Shown here in pieces: positions 17,232 to 24,838 of a stretch of DNA of 64,000 nucleotides. Position numbers and translations under genes: made by a program. Location: positions 4,976,501-5,040,500 of the forward strand of contig NZ_CP109603.1 of NCBI RefSeq assembly GCF_025905425.1. Direction: 5' to 3'. A model generated the notes under the pieces. That model did not search any database. It saw nothing but the letters and a program-made list of their open reading frames with translations, and had not been told where the DNA came from. Source of the DNA: Pseudomonas putida (GTDB lineage: Bacteria > Pseudomonadota > Gammaproteobacteria > Pseudomonadales > Pseudomonadaceae). Every line of letters begins with the position of its first letter. Within the stretch, counting starts at the first letter, position 1.

Positions 17232-19046
17232 ATGATCGCAAAACCCACGCCTCCACGCCGTCCCCGCTGGCGCAGCCTGGCCCTGCTGACCCTGTGCCTG
17301 ATCCCACTCCTGTGGCCGCTGCATCACCTGGCCGAGCGCTACTATCAGGAAGAACTGGCCTCACAGAACCGCCAGACCCTCGACCTGTATGTCGCCAACC
17401 TGCTAGGCACCCTGCACCGCTACGAAACCCTGCCGCAGATCCTCGGCGACCTGCCGGCGCTGCGCGGTGTGCTGGCCGACCCGTTCCGCCTGGAAGCGGT
17501 GACCAACGCCAACCGCCTGCTCAAGGACATCGTCCAGCAGACCGGTGCCGAGGTGATGTACCTGATGGACGTCAGCGGCAATACCCTGGCCGCCTCCAAC
17601 TGGGACAAGCACGACAGCTTCGTCGGTCGCAACTTCGCCTTCCGCCCCTACTTCAACGAGGCCATGGCCGGCCACCTGGGGCGCTTCTTCGGCCAGGGCA
17701 CCACCTCGGCCAAGCGTGGCTACTTCTTCGCCGCCGCCGTGCGCGACCGCGAGCGGATCGTGGGCGTGCTGGTGGTCAAGGTCGACTTGGACCACACCGA
17801 AACCCTGTGGGGCCGCACCCCAGAGCAACTGTTGCTGACCGACCATAACGGCGTGGTGATCCTCACCTCTCGGCCGGACTGGCGCTTCCGCGCCACCCGT
17901 GCACTGACCGAGGCCGAGCGCCAGGCGATCATCGCCATCCAGCCGTACCCGACCCAGGCCCCGCAACCGCTGCAGCTCAACCACGATGCGTGGATCACCC
18001 AGACCCGCGACATCAAGGAAACCGGCTGGCAGGTCAGCATCCTCGCCCCGCGCATCCTGGTCGACCGCTCGGTGCAGACCGTGATGGCCATCGGCGCCGG
18101 CACGCTGCTGGTGCTGGTGCTGCTGGCCGGCCTGGTGATGCAACGGCGGCGTCACTACATCGACCGCATCGACTTCGAGGCCCGCGGCCGCCAGGAGCTG
18201 GAAAAACGCGTGGCCGAACGCACCGCCGACCTCGAAGGCCTCAACACCCGCCTCAAGCGTGCCGTGCTCGACCGTGAAAATGCCCAGCAGGAAGCGGTGC
18301 GGGCCCAGGACGAACTGGTCCAGGCCGGCAAGCTGTCGGTGCTGGGCACCATGTCGGCGAGTATCAGCCACGAGCTCAACCAGCCGCTGGCGGCCATCCG
18401 CAGCTACGCCGAGAACGCCGAGATCCTGCTCGACCACCAGCGCACCGATGACGCCCGTGGCAACCTCAAGCTGATCGGTGAGCTGACCGGGCGCATGGCC
18501 TCGATCATCGCCCACCTGCGCGCCTTCGCCCGCCGCGACCGCCACGCCCCGGAAAGCGTGGCCCTGCAGCCGGCGCTGGACGACGCCCTGGCGCTGCTAG
18601 CCAAGCGCCGCCGAGCGATGGCCGTTGAGCTGATCCGCGACCTGCCGGAGGCCACCTTGTGGGTACAGGCGGGTGAAACCCGACTGCGCCAGGTGCTCGG
18701 CAACCTGCTGGCCAACGCCCTCGACGCCCTCACCGAAAAAGCCAACCCGCGCCGCCTCTGGCTGAGTGCCGAACAGCGCGATGGCTACGTCTACCTGTAC
18801 ATTCGCGACAACGGCCCGGGTTTCAGCCGCCAGGCGCTGGAGCATGCCAAGGAACCGTTCTTCACCACCAAGACCCGTACCCAGGGTCTGGGCCTGGGGC
18901 TGGCCATCTGCGAAAGCCTGATGCGCGCCCTTGGCGGCGAACTGCTGCTGGCCAACCACCCTGAAGGCGGCGCCTTGCTCACCCTGCAACTGCGCGTGGC
19001 CGCACCCGGCGCTACCCTGCCCAATTCGGAGGACCCCTCGGCATGA
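17232..19046 (+). CDS. DctB-like membrane sensor histidine kinase
   Basis: 604 residues: membrane helix (about 15-32), a PDC/Cache-like periplasmic sensor, second helix (about 285-305), a coiled-coil linker (KRVAERTADLEGLNTRL), phospho-acceptor H380 in SISHELNQPLAAI, and a HATPase domain (DNGPGF; GLGLGLAI). The layout matches DctB, which senses C4-dicarboxylates, but the ligand is not determined by this. Its stop overlaps the next gene by 4 bp. The start has no clear ribosome site; a GTG one codon earlier is possible. Confidence 0.9.
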   Translation: MIAKPTPPRRPRWRSLALLTLCLIPLLWPLHHLAERYYQEELASQNRQTLDLYVANLLGTLHRYETLPQILGDLPALRGVLADPFRLEAVTNANRLLKDIVQQTGAEVMYLMDVSGNTLAASNWDKHDSFVGRNFAFRPYFNEAMAGHLGRFFGQGTTSAKRGYFFAAAVRDRERIVGVLVVKVDLDHTETLWGRTPEQLLLTDHNGVVILTSRPDWRFRATRALTEAERQAIIAIQPYPTQAPQPLQLNHDAWITQTRDIKETGWQVSILAPRILVDRSVQTVMAIGAGTLLVLVLLAGLVMQRRRHYIDRIDFEARGRQELEKRVAERTADLEGLNTRLKRAVLDRENAQQEAVRAQDELVQAGKLSVLGTMSASISHELNQPLAAIRSYAENAEILLDHQRTDDARGNLKLIGELTGRMASIIAHLRAFARRDRHAPESVALQPALDDALALLAKRRRAMAVELIRDLPEATLWVQAGETRLRQVLGNLLANALDALTEKANPRRLWLSAEQRDGYVYLYIRDNGPGFSRQALEHAKEPFFTTKTRTQGLGLGLAICESLMRALGGELLLANHPEGGALLTLQLRVAAPGATLPNSEDPSA

Positions 19047-20452
19047 CCCCCGAGACACTGATCGACAGCCAAGCCCAGGTCATTCTGGTCGACGACGACC
19101 CGCACCTGCGCCAGGCCCTGAGCCAGACCCTGGACCTTGCCGGGCTCAAGGTGGTGGCGCTGGCCGATGCCCAAGGCCTGGCCGAGCGTATCGAAGCTGA
19201 CTGGCCCGGTGTGGTGGTCAGCGACATCCGCATGCCTGGCATCGATGGCCTACAGCTGCTGGAGCAACTGCACGGTCGCGACAGCGAACTGCCCGTGCTG
19301 CTGATTACCGGCCACGGCGATGTGCCGCTAGCAGTACAGGCCATGCGCGCCGGTGCCTATGACTTTCTCGAAAAGCCGTTCGCCAGCGACGCCCTGCTCG
19401 ACAGCGTGCGCCGTGCCCTGGCCCTGCGTCGCCTGGTGCTGGACAACCGCAGCCTGCGCCTGGCCTTGAGCGACCGCCAGCAACTGGCCACCCGCCTGGT
19501 GGGCCAGTCGCCGGCAATGCTGCGCCTGCGCGAGCAGATCGGCGCCCTGGCCGGCACCCGCGCCGATGTGCTGATTCTGGGTGAAACCGGCGCGGGCAAA
19601 GAAGTGGTGGCCCGCGCCCTGCATGACTTGTCCAGCCGCCGCGAGGGGCCCTTCGTGGCCATCAACGCTGGGGCACTGGCCGAATCAGTGGTCGAGAGCG
19701 AGCTGTTTGGCCATGAACCCGGCGCCTTCACCGGGGCGCAGAAGCGGCGTATCGGCAAGTTCGAGTTCGCCAATGGCGGCACGCTGTTCCTCGACGAAAT
19801 CGAGAGCATGAGCCTGGATGTGCAGGTCAAACTGCTGCGCATGCTGCAGGAGCGAGTGGTCGAGCGCCTGGGTGGCAACCAGCTGATCCCGCTGGATATC
19901 CGCATCATTGCCGCCACCAAGGAAGACCTGCGCCAGTCCGCCGACCAGGGGCGCTTCCGTGCCGACCTGTATTACCGCCTGAACGTGGCGCCGCTGCGCA
20001 TCCCCCCGCTGCGTGAGCGCGGTGACGACATCCTGGTGTTGTTCCAGCACTTCGCCGATGCAGCCAGCCAGCGTCACGGCTTGGCGCCGCACACCCTGCA
20101 GCCGGCACAGCGCGCCTTGCTGCTGCGCCACGACTGGCCAGGCAATGTGCGCGAGCTGCAGAACGTCGCCGAACGCTTCGCCCTTGGCCTGGAGCTGGCC
20201 CTCGACGGCCAGGCGCCGGCAGCGGCAACGCCAACAGCGGCGGTATTGACCGGCAACCTCAGCGAGCAGGTCGAACAGTTCGAGCGCTCGCTGATTGCAG
20301 CCGAGCTCGCCCAGCCGCATAGCTCCATGCGCAGCCTGGCCGAGGCGCTGGGCATTCCCCGCAAGACCCTGCATGACAAGCTGCGTAAACACAGCCTCAG
20401 TTTTGAAGGCGGCAGCGGCGGCCACGACGACCAGGAGGACAACCGTCCATGA
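19043..20452 (+). CDS. DctD-like sigma-54 response regulator
   Basis: 469 residues: receiver domain with D61 (VVVSDIRMPG), AAA+ ATPase domain with Walker A GETGAGKE near 178-185, the sigma-54 contact loop GAFTGA at about 226-231, and a Fis-type helix-turn-helix at the end (LAEALGIPRKTLHDKLRKH). It activates transcription from -24/-12 promoters after phosphorylation by the upstream kinase. Overlap of 4 bp (ATGA) with genes on both sides indicates a tightly coupled three-gene operon. No transporter is adjacent, so its targets lie elsewhere. Confidence 0.93.
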   Translation: MTPETLIDSQAQVILVDDDPHLRQALSQTLDLAGLKVVALADAQGLAERIEADWPGVVVSDIRMPGIDGLQLLEQLHGRDSELPVLLITGHGDVPLAVQAMRAGAYDFLEKPFASDALLDSVRRALALRRLVLDNRSLRLALSDRQQLATRLVGQSPAMLRLREQIGALAGTRADVLILGETGAGKEVVARALHDLSSRREGPFVAINAGALAESVVESELFGHEPGAFTGAQKRRIGKFEFANGGTLFLDEIESMSLDVQVKLLRMLQERVVERLGGNQLIPLDIRIIAATKEDLRQSADQGRFRADLYYRLNVAPLRIPPLRERGDDILVLFQHFADAASQRHGLAPHTLQPAQRALLLRHDWPGNVRELQNVAERFALGLELALDGQAPAAATPTAAVLTGNLSEQVEQFERSLIAAELAQPHSSMRSLAEALGIPRKTLHDKLRKHSLSFEGGSGGHDDQEDNRP

Positions 20453-20904
20453 ACACCGACAGCCAGTATTTGCAGTCCGTACTGCACAGCGATATCCCCC
20501 TGACCCGCGAAATGGGCCTGGAGGTCATCGACTGGCAGCAGCACACCCTGCGCCTGCAACTGCCGCTGGCAGCCAACGTCAACCACAAGAGCACCATGTT
20601 CGGCGGCAGCTTGTACTGCGCCGCAGTGCTGGTGGGTTGGGGGTGGCTGCACCTGCGCTTGCGCGAGCTGGGCATCGATGACGGGCATATCGTCATCCAG
20701 GAGGGGCAGATCAGTTACCCGCTGCCGGTCACAGGTGCCGCGGTGGCTCGCTGTGCGGCGCCGGATGAGAAGACCTGGGCGCGCTTCGTGACAATGTACC
20801 AGCGCCGTGGTCGGGCGCGTTTGACGCTGGAAACCACCGTCAGCAATGCCGGTAGCGACGCGCCTGCCGTGAGATTCAGCGGGCAGTACGTGCTGCACCG
20901 CTAG
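20449..20904 (+). CDS. YiiD C-terminal-type hotdog thioesterase
   Basis: 151 residues with a hotdog-fold pattern: a helix after NHKSTMFGGSLYCAAVL (hotdog helix entry) and a beta-rich second half. It resembles the thioesterase domain PF09500 found at the C terminus of YiiD, here as a stand-alone protein. It overlaps the sigma-54 regulator by 4 bp, so it is made as part of the signalling operon. Substrate, an acyl-CoA or acyl carrier protein thioester, is not known. Confidence 0.8.
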   Translation: MNTDSQYLQSVLHSDIPLTREMGLEVIDWQQHTLRLQLPLAANVNHKSTMFGGSLYCAAVLVGWGWLHLRLRELGIDDGHIVIQEGQISYPLPVTGAAVARCAAPDEKTWARFVTMYQRRGRARLTLETTVSNAGSDAPAVRFSGQYVLHR

Positions 20905-20943
20905 CTTGTTCTGTAGGTGATCGCCCAGCCCTTTGGTCATTGT

Positions 20944-21116
20944 GGGGGCAACTGTCTTGCTCAATGTCTAATAATTGGTGCATTACCTGTGGGAGCGGGC
21001 TTGCCCGCGAAGCAAGCGACGCGTTGGATGGCACGGGCTTCGCCCGTGTTCGCGGGCAAGCCCGCTCCCACAGTGATCGCGCAGAATTTTAGATTTTGAG
21101 CAAGACAGTTGCTCCC
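20944..21116. repeat. 173-bp palindromic element enclosing a REP pair
   Basis: Left arm 20944-21011 and right arm 21049-21116 are inverted copies of each other, 68 bp each with about a dozen differences. The outermost 20 bp match at 19 positions (core CAACTGTCTTGCTCA). The inner part of each arm is a REP copy, and the centre is a small hairpin (CACGGGC / GCCCGTG). No coding sequence inside. It looks like a composite element rather than two chance REPs. Confidence 0.8.
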
Positions 21117-21150
21117 TGCTTAGTCGTTAAGCTACGTGTTACTTGAGTCT

Positions 21151-21978
21151 CTACAAAGTGCGCGCCAGGTCGATCAAGGCTTGGCGCCAGGTGGCTGCGC
21201 TGGGCAATGCCAGGAAGAAGGGGTTGAGCAGGGATTCACGCGCCGGGTAGCGGAACGGCTGGCCATCCAGCCCGATCACCTCGCCACCAGCACCTTCGAC
21301 CACACCCTGTGCAGCGGCGGTATCCCACTGCGACGTCGGCGCCAGGCGCGGATAACAATCGGCGCTGCCTTCGGCCAGCAGGCAAAACTTCAGCGAGCTG
21401 CCGATACTGGCCAGCTGCAGGTCACCCACCGCAGCCCCTAGCCCAGCCAACAGCGCCTCTTGCTCCGGGCTGGAATGGCGACGGCTGGCGACCACGGTGA
21501 AACGGCCATCGCCAGGCGGTGCGATGCGTACCTGGATCGGCTGGGCAGCTTCGCCCGCCTCGGCACGCCAGGCACCCAACTGGCGCCCACCAAAGTAGCA
21601 GCGCCCGTTGGTCGGCATCGAAACCACACCAAACACCACCTCACCGTTTTCGATCAGCGCAATGTTGACCGTGAACTCTTCACTGCCCGCTATGAATTCT
21701 TTGGTGCCGTCCAGCGGGTCGACCAACCACCAGCGGCTCCAGCTCTGGCGCTCGGCCAGCGAAATGTCGCAGTCCTCCTCGGACAGCACCGGGATCTGCG
21801 GCGCCAGCGCCAGCAAGCCATCGGCGATGATCCGGTGGGCTGCCAGGTCTGCGGCGGTCACCGGGGAGTCATCGGCCTTGTTGGCCACGGCCACGTCGGC
21901 ACGCCAGAACGGCAGAATCGCCTCGCCCGCCCGATGGGCCAGCTTGACCACTTCGTGCATCAGTTGCAGGTCGTTCAT
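21151..21978 (-). CDS. cysQ: 3'(2'),5'-bisphosphate nucleotidase
   Basis: 275 residues. CysQ hydrolyses 3'-phosphoadenosine 5'-phosphate (PAP) to AMP, clearing a by-product of sulfate assimilation. Metal-binding motifs of the inositol monophosphatase superfamily are present: VLSEED, the DPLDGTKEF loop, and WDTAAAQGVVEGAGG near the C terminus. It overlaps nudE by 4 bp on the minus strand, forming a two-gene operon in which CysQ is the downstream gene. Confidence 0.95.
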   Translation of the reverse strand: MNDLQLMHEVVKLAHRAGEAILPFWRADVAVANKADDSPVTAADLAAHRIIADGLLALAPQIPVLSEEDCDISLAERQSWSRWWLVDPLDGTKEFIAGSEEFTVNIALIENGEVVFGVVSMPTNGRCYFGGRQLGAWRAEAGEAAQPIQVRIAPPGDGRFTVVASRRHSSPEQEALLAGLGAAVGDLQLASIGSSLKFCLLAEGSADCYPRLAPTSQWDTAAAQGVVEGAGGEVIGLDGQPFRYPARESLLNPFFLALPSAATWRQALIDLARTL

Positions 21979-22541
21979 AGCTCCAGCAGCCCCCGCTGGA
22001 TCAGCAGGTCGCGGGCCAGGTACAGCGCCGCCAGGGCACGGCCCTCGGTGAATTGCGGGTGCATGGCCAGGGCCGACAGCTCGCGCAGGTTGACCTTGTC
22101 GACTCGCATGGGCTCTGGCTCATCGCCCTCAAGGTGTTCTTCATACAGCTCGGTCGCCAGCACCACCTGGATCTTCTGGCTCATGTAGCCCGGCGACAAC
22201 GACAGCTCGGTCAGGTGCTCCAGCTGCCGCGCGCCAAAACCGGCTTCTTCCTTGAGCTCACGGTCCGCTGCCGCCAGCACGTCTTCACCCGGCTCGATCA
22301 GCCCCTTGGGCAAAGACAGCTCGTACTCGTCAGTACCACCGCAGTACTCCTCGACCAGCACGGCATGCTCAGCGTCGAGCATGGCCACGATCATCACCGC
22401 GCCGTAACCATTGCCCCGGCCGACCAGGCGTTCATACGTGCGCTCGGCGCCGTTACTGAAGCGCAGTTGCACGGCCTCGACGCGGAACAAGCGGCTGCTG
22501 GCAACGATTTCGCGGTTGAGGACGGTGGGTTTCTGGCGCAT
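21975..22541 (-). CDS. nudE: ADP compounds hydrolase NudE
   Basis: 188 residues. The Nudix box GLIEPGEDVLAAADRELKEE plus AGF is complete (GX5EX7REUXEEXGU). NudE hydrolyses ADP-ribose, NADH and similar dinucleotides in the cytoplasm. It is the first gene of the minus-strand pair with cysQ (4-bp overlap) and is divergent from the HAD nucleotidase gene 64 bp away, so the two promoters share this short region. Confidence 0.92.
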   Translation of the reverse strand: MRQKPTVLNREIVASSRLFRVEAVQLRFSNGAERTYERLVGRGNGYGAVMIVAMLDAEHAVLVEEYCGGTDEYELSLPKGLIEPGEDVLAAADRELKEEAGFGARQLEHLTELSLSPGYMSQKIQVVLATELYEEHLEGDEPEPMRVDKVNLRELSALAMHPQFTEGRALAALYLARDLLIQRGLLEL

Positions 22542-22605
22542 GGGGCAGCTCCTTGGCGTGAACGGGTTACTATACCGTGGCTAGCCGACTGAACGAGAGT
22601 TTCCC

Positions 22606-23268
22606 ATGCCTGTTCTTCCCTGGTCTGCCATCGATACCGTCCTGCTGGACATGGACGGCACGCTGCTCGACCTGCACTACGACAACCGTTTCTGGCTGGA
22701 CCACCTCCCCCAACGCTATGCCGAGCTGCATGGCGTGAGCCGGGCCATGGCGGAACTGGAGCTGCAGCCCCTGTTCGAGCGCAATGCCGGCACGCTCAAC
22801 TGGTACTGCCTGGACTTCTGGAGCCGTGAGCTGAAGCTGCCGATTCGTGAGCTCAAACGCGAGATCGCCGACTTGATCGCCCTGCGCCCGGACGCCGACA
22901 CCTTCCTGGCCGCTATCCGCCAGGCAGGCAAACGCGTGGTGATGATCACCAATGCCCATCGTGACTCGTTGTCGCTCAAGCTTGAGCGGGTGGAGCTGGC
23001 GCCGTACTTCGAACGGCTGATCAGCTCGCATGACTATGGTTATCCGAAGGAAAGCCCGCAGTTCTGGGATGCGTTGCAGGCGGATATCGGCTTCGATCCG
23101 GGACGCAGCCTGTTTATCGACGACACACTGGCGATCCTGCGCAGTGCCCAGCAGTTTGGCGTGGGGCATTTGCTGGCGGTGCGCCAGCCGGACAGCCAGG
23201 CGGCCCCTCGCGACACCCAGGAATTTGCGGCGGTTGAGGATTACCGGGATTTACTGGCTGGCCTGTGA
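22606..23268 (+). CDS. yrfG: GMP/IMP nucleotidase (HAD hydrolase, YrfG type)
   Basis: 220 residues of the haloacid dehalogenase superfamily. The catalytic DMDGTL motif is at residues 15-20, motif II serine/threonine in MITNAH near 107-112, and the acidic motif IV in FIDDT near 170. YrfG dephosphorylates GMP and IMP. The family is normally found next to nudE in gammaproteobacteria, as here. It ends directly before a palindromic REP pair. Confidence 0.9.
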   Translation: MPVLPWSAIDTVLLDMDGTLLDLHYDNRFWLDHLPQRYAELHGVSRAMAELELQPLFERNAGTLNWYCLDFWSRELKLPIRELKREIADLIALRPDADTFLAAIRQAGKRVVMITNAHRDSLSLKLERVELAPYFERLISSHDYGYPKESPQFWDALQADIGFDPGRSLFIDDTLAILRSAQQFGVGHLLAVRQPDSQAAPRDTQEFAAVEDYRDLLAGL

Positions 23269-23367
23269 GGGCCCTTTTCGCGGGGCAAGCCCGCTCCCAC
23301 AGGTATCCCGCCATACTGCAGTGTTGCGGGATACCTGTGGGAGCGGGCTTGCCCCGCGAAGAGGCCG
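23269..23367. repeat. REP pair with a perfect 33-bp inverted repeat
   Basis: Arms at 23279-23311 and 23326-23358 are perfectly complementary over 33 bp, around a 14-nt centre containing ACTGCAGT. It lies between the convergent ends of yrfG and the LysM/BON gene and could fold into a very stable hairpin. Confidence 0.92.
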
Positions 23368-23387
23368 GCACAGCCTATAGCGATCTA

Positions 23388-23828
23388 TCAGTCCGGAATC
23401 CGCAGCACCTGCCCCGGGTAGATCTTGTCCGGGTGCTTGAGCATCGGCTTGTTAGCCTCGAAGATCTTGTTGTACTGGCCGGCGTTGCCATACACGACGA
23501 CGGCAATGGCTGACAGCGTGTCACCCTTTTTCACGGTAACGAACCGCGCAGCCTGAACGACCGGCCCTGTTACGGTGATCTGATCATCAACGCTGGCCAC
23601 ACCACTGATGTTGCCCGCCGCCAGAATGATCTTCTCTTTCTCCTCCTGGCTGGCCACTTCACCCGTGAGGATGATCTTGTCGCCCTCTACCGTGGCGGTG
23701 ATGTTCGGGTTGCCCAGGCCAACGTCTTGCACGTGTTTCTTCAGCTGCTCCTCGGCATTGGCATTACCGGGGGTCAGCAGGTCGATCAACTTCTCGCCGG
23801 CTTCCTTCACAAAACTGAACAGGCTCAT
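23388..23828 (-). CDS. LysM/BON-domain protein (Kbp/YgaU-like)
   Basis: 146 residues from the ATG at 23828 with AAGGAGA upstream. A BON domain (about 27-85; NITATVEGDKIILTGEV) is followed by a LysM domain (about 96-145; VKKGDTLSAIA ... YPGQVLRIPD). No signal peptide. The E. coli homologue Kbp is a cytoplasmic potassium-binding protein and is the best functional guide. The single gene converges on yrfG. Confidence 0.9.
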   Translation of the reverse strand: MSLFSFVKEAGEKLIDLLTPGNANAEEQLKKHVQDVGLGNPNITATVEGDKIILTGEVASQEEKEKIILAAGNISGVASVDDQITVTGPVVQAARFVTVKKGDTLSAIAVVVYGNAGQYNKIFEANKPMLKHPDKIYPGQVLRIPD

Positions 23829-24002
23829 TGCGTTCTCCTTGTCGATAAAACCTCGGAGCCAGGAGTCTAGGCCAGGATTGACCGACCTGCCCCACTGCGA
23901 CCAATCGACGCGGTCTATCACGGCATAGACCCTAGCGATTAGACGTGACCGGCCCACAGGCCTAGGCTTGGGCTATCAAATCGCCGCCGGTAGCCAGCCC
24001 CG

Positions 24003-24833
24003 ATGAACAGCAAACCTCCGGTCTGCGCGGCCTCATCGCCTTTGGCCTTGCCCGCCGCCAGCAACACTTACGATTACGTCCAGCTCAGCGACGCCGAGCG
24101 CGCCAGCACGCCCCTGGCCGAAGAGGTGGCCCTGGCCATCGCCTTCAACGGCCTCAACCAGGCCGTGATGCTGGTCAGCCCTACCGACCTGGAAGACTTT
24201 GCGGTGGGTTTCAGCGTTGGCAGCGGGATTGTCGAAAGCACCGACGAAATCTATGACCTCAAGCTTTCCGGCAGCGGTTCGGCAATGTACGCCGACCTGG
24301 AAATCTCCAGCCGCGCCTTCTGGAACCTGAAAAACCAGCGCCGCCAACTGGCCGGCACCAGCGGCTGCGGCCTGTGTGGGGTCGAGGCCCTGGAACAGGC
24401 ACTGCCCGAGCTTGCCGAACTGCCCGGCGCGCCGCTGCCACCCGCGCACTGGCTGGCTGGCCTACGTCAGCGCATCGACGCCTTCCAGCCGCTTGGCCAG
24501 CATTGCGGCGCGGTGCATGCGGCGCTGTTCATGGACCGCAACGGCGAGCTGCTGCTTGGCCGCGAAGACATCGGCCGGCACAACGCCCTCGACAAACTGA
24601 TCGGTGCCCTGCTGCGCCAAGGCATCGACAGTGCCGGCGGCCTGGCCATCGTCACCAGCCGCTGCAGCCTGGAGCTGATCCAGAAGGTCCTGCGTGCCGG
24701 CATCCAGACCCTGGTCAGCCTCTCGGCGCCCACCGGCCTTGCGCTGCAATGGGCACGCAAGCACAACCTCAACCTCATCCACCTGCCCAAACACAGCGCA
24801 CCGCGGGTCTACAGCCCAGCGGCGGAGTCGTAA
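24003..24833 (+). CDS. fdhD: Formate dehydrogenase accessory sulfurtransferase
   Basis: 276 residues. FdhD moves sulfur from cysteine desulfurase to the molybdenum cofactor of formate dehydrogenases. The key CxxC motif is C122-GL-C125 (SGCGLCGVEAL), and RxDIGRHNALDK-like REDIGRHNALDK near 191-202 is the family signature. Its stop is 5 bp before a GTG-started molybdoenzyme gene on the same strand, which is the probable client. Confidence 0.95.
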   Translation: MNSKPPVCAASSPLALPAASNTYDYVQLSDAERASTPLAEEVALAIAFNGLNQAVMLVSPTDLEDFAVGFSVGSGIVESTDEIYDLKLSGSGSAMYADLEISSRAFWNLKNQRRQLAGTSGCGLCGVEALEQALPELAELPGAPLPPAHWLAGLRQRIDAFQPLGQHCGAVHAALFMDRNGELLLGREDIGRHNALDKLIGALLRQGIDSAGGLAIVTSRCSLELIQKVLRAGIQTLVSLSAPTGLALQWARKHNLNLIHLPKHSAPRVYSPAAES

Positions 24834-24838
24834 CAGCC

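Noticed and set aside
24374..24838. Upstream in-frame extension of the YdeP-type molybdoenzyme
   Set aside because: It overlaps fdhD in another frame and has an implausible composition; the GTG at 24839 has a proper ribosome site.
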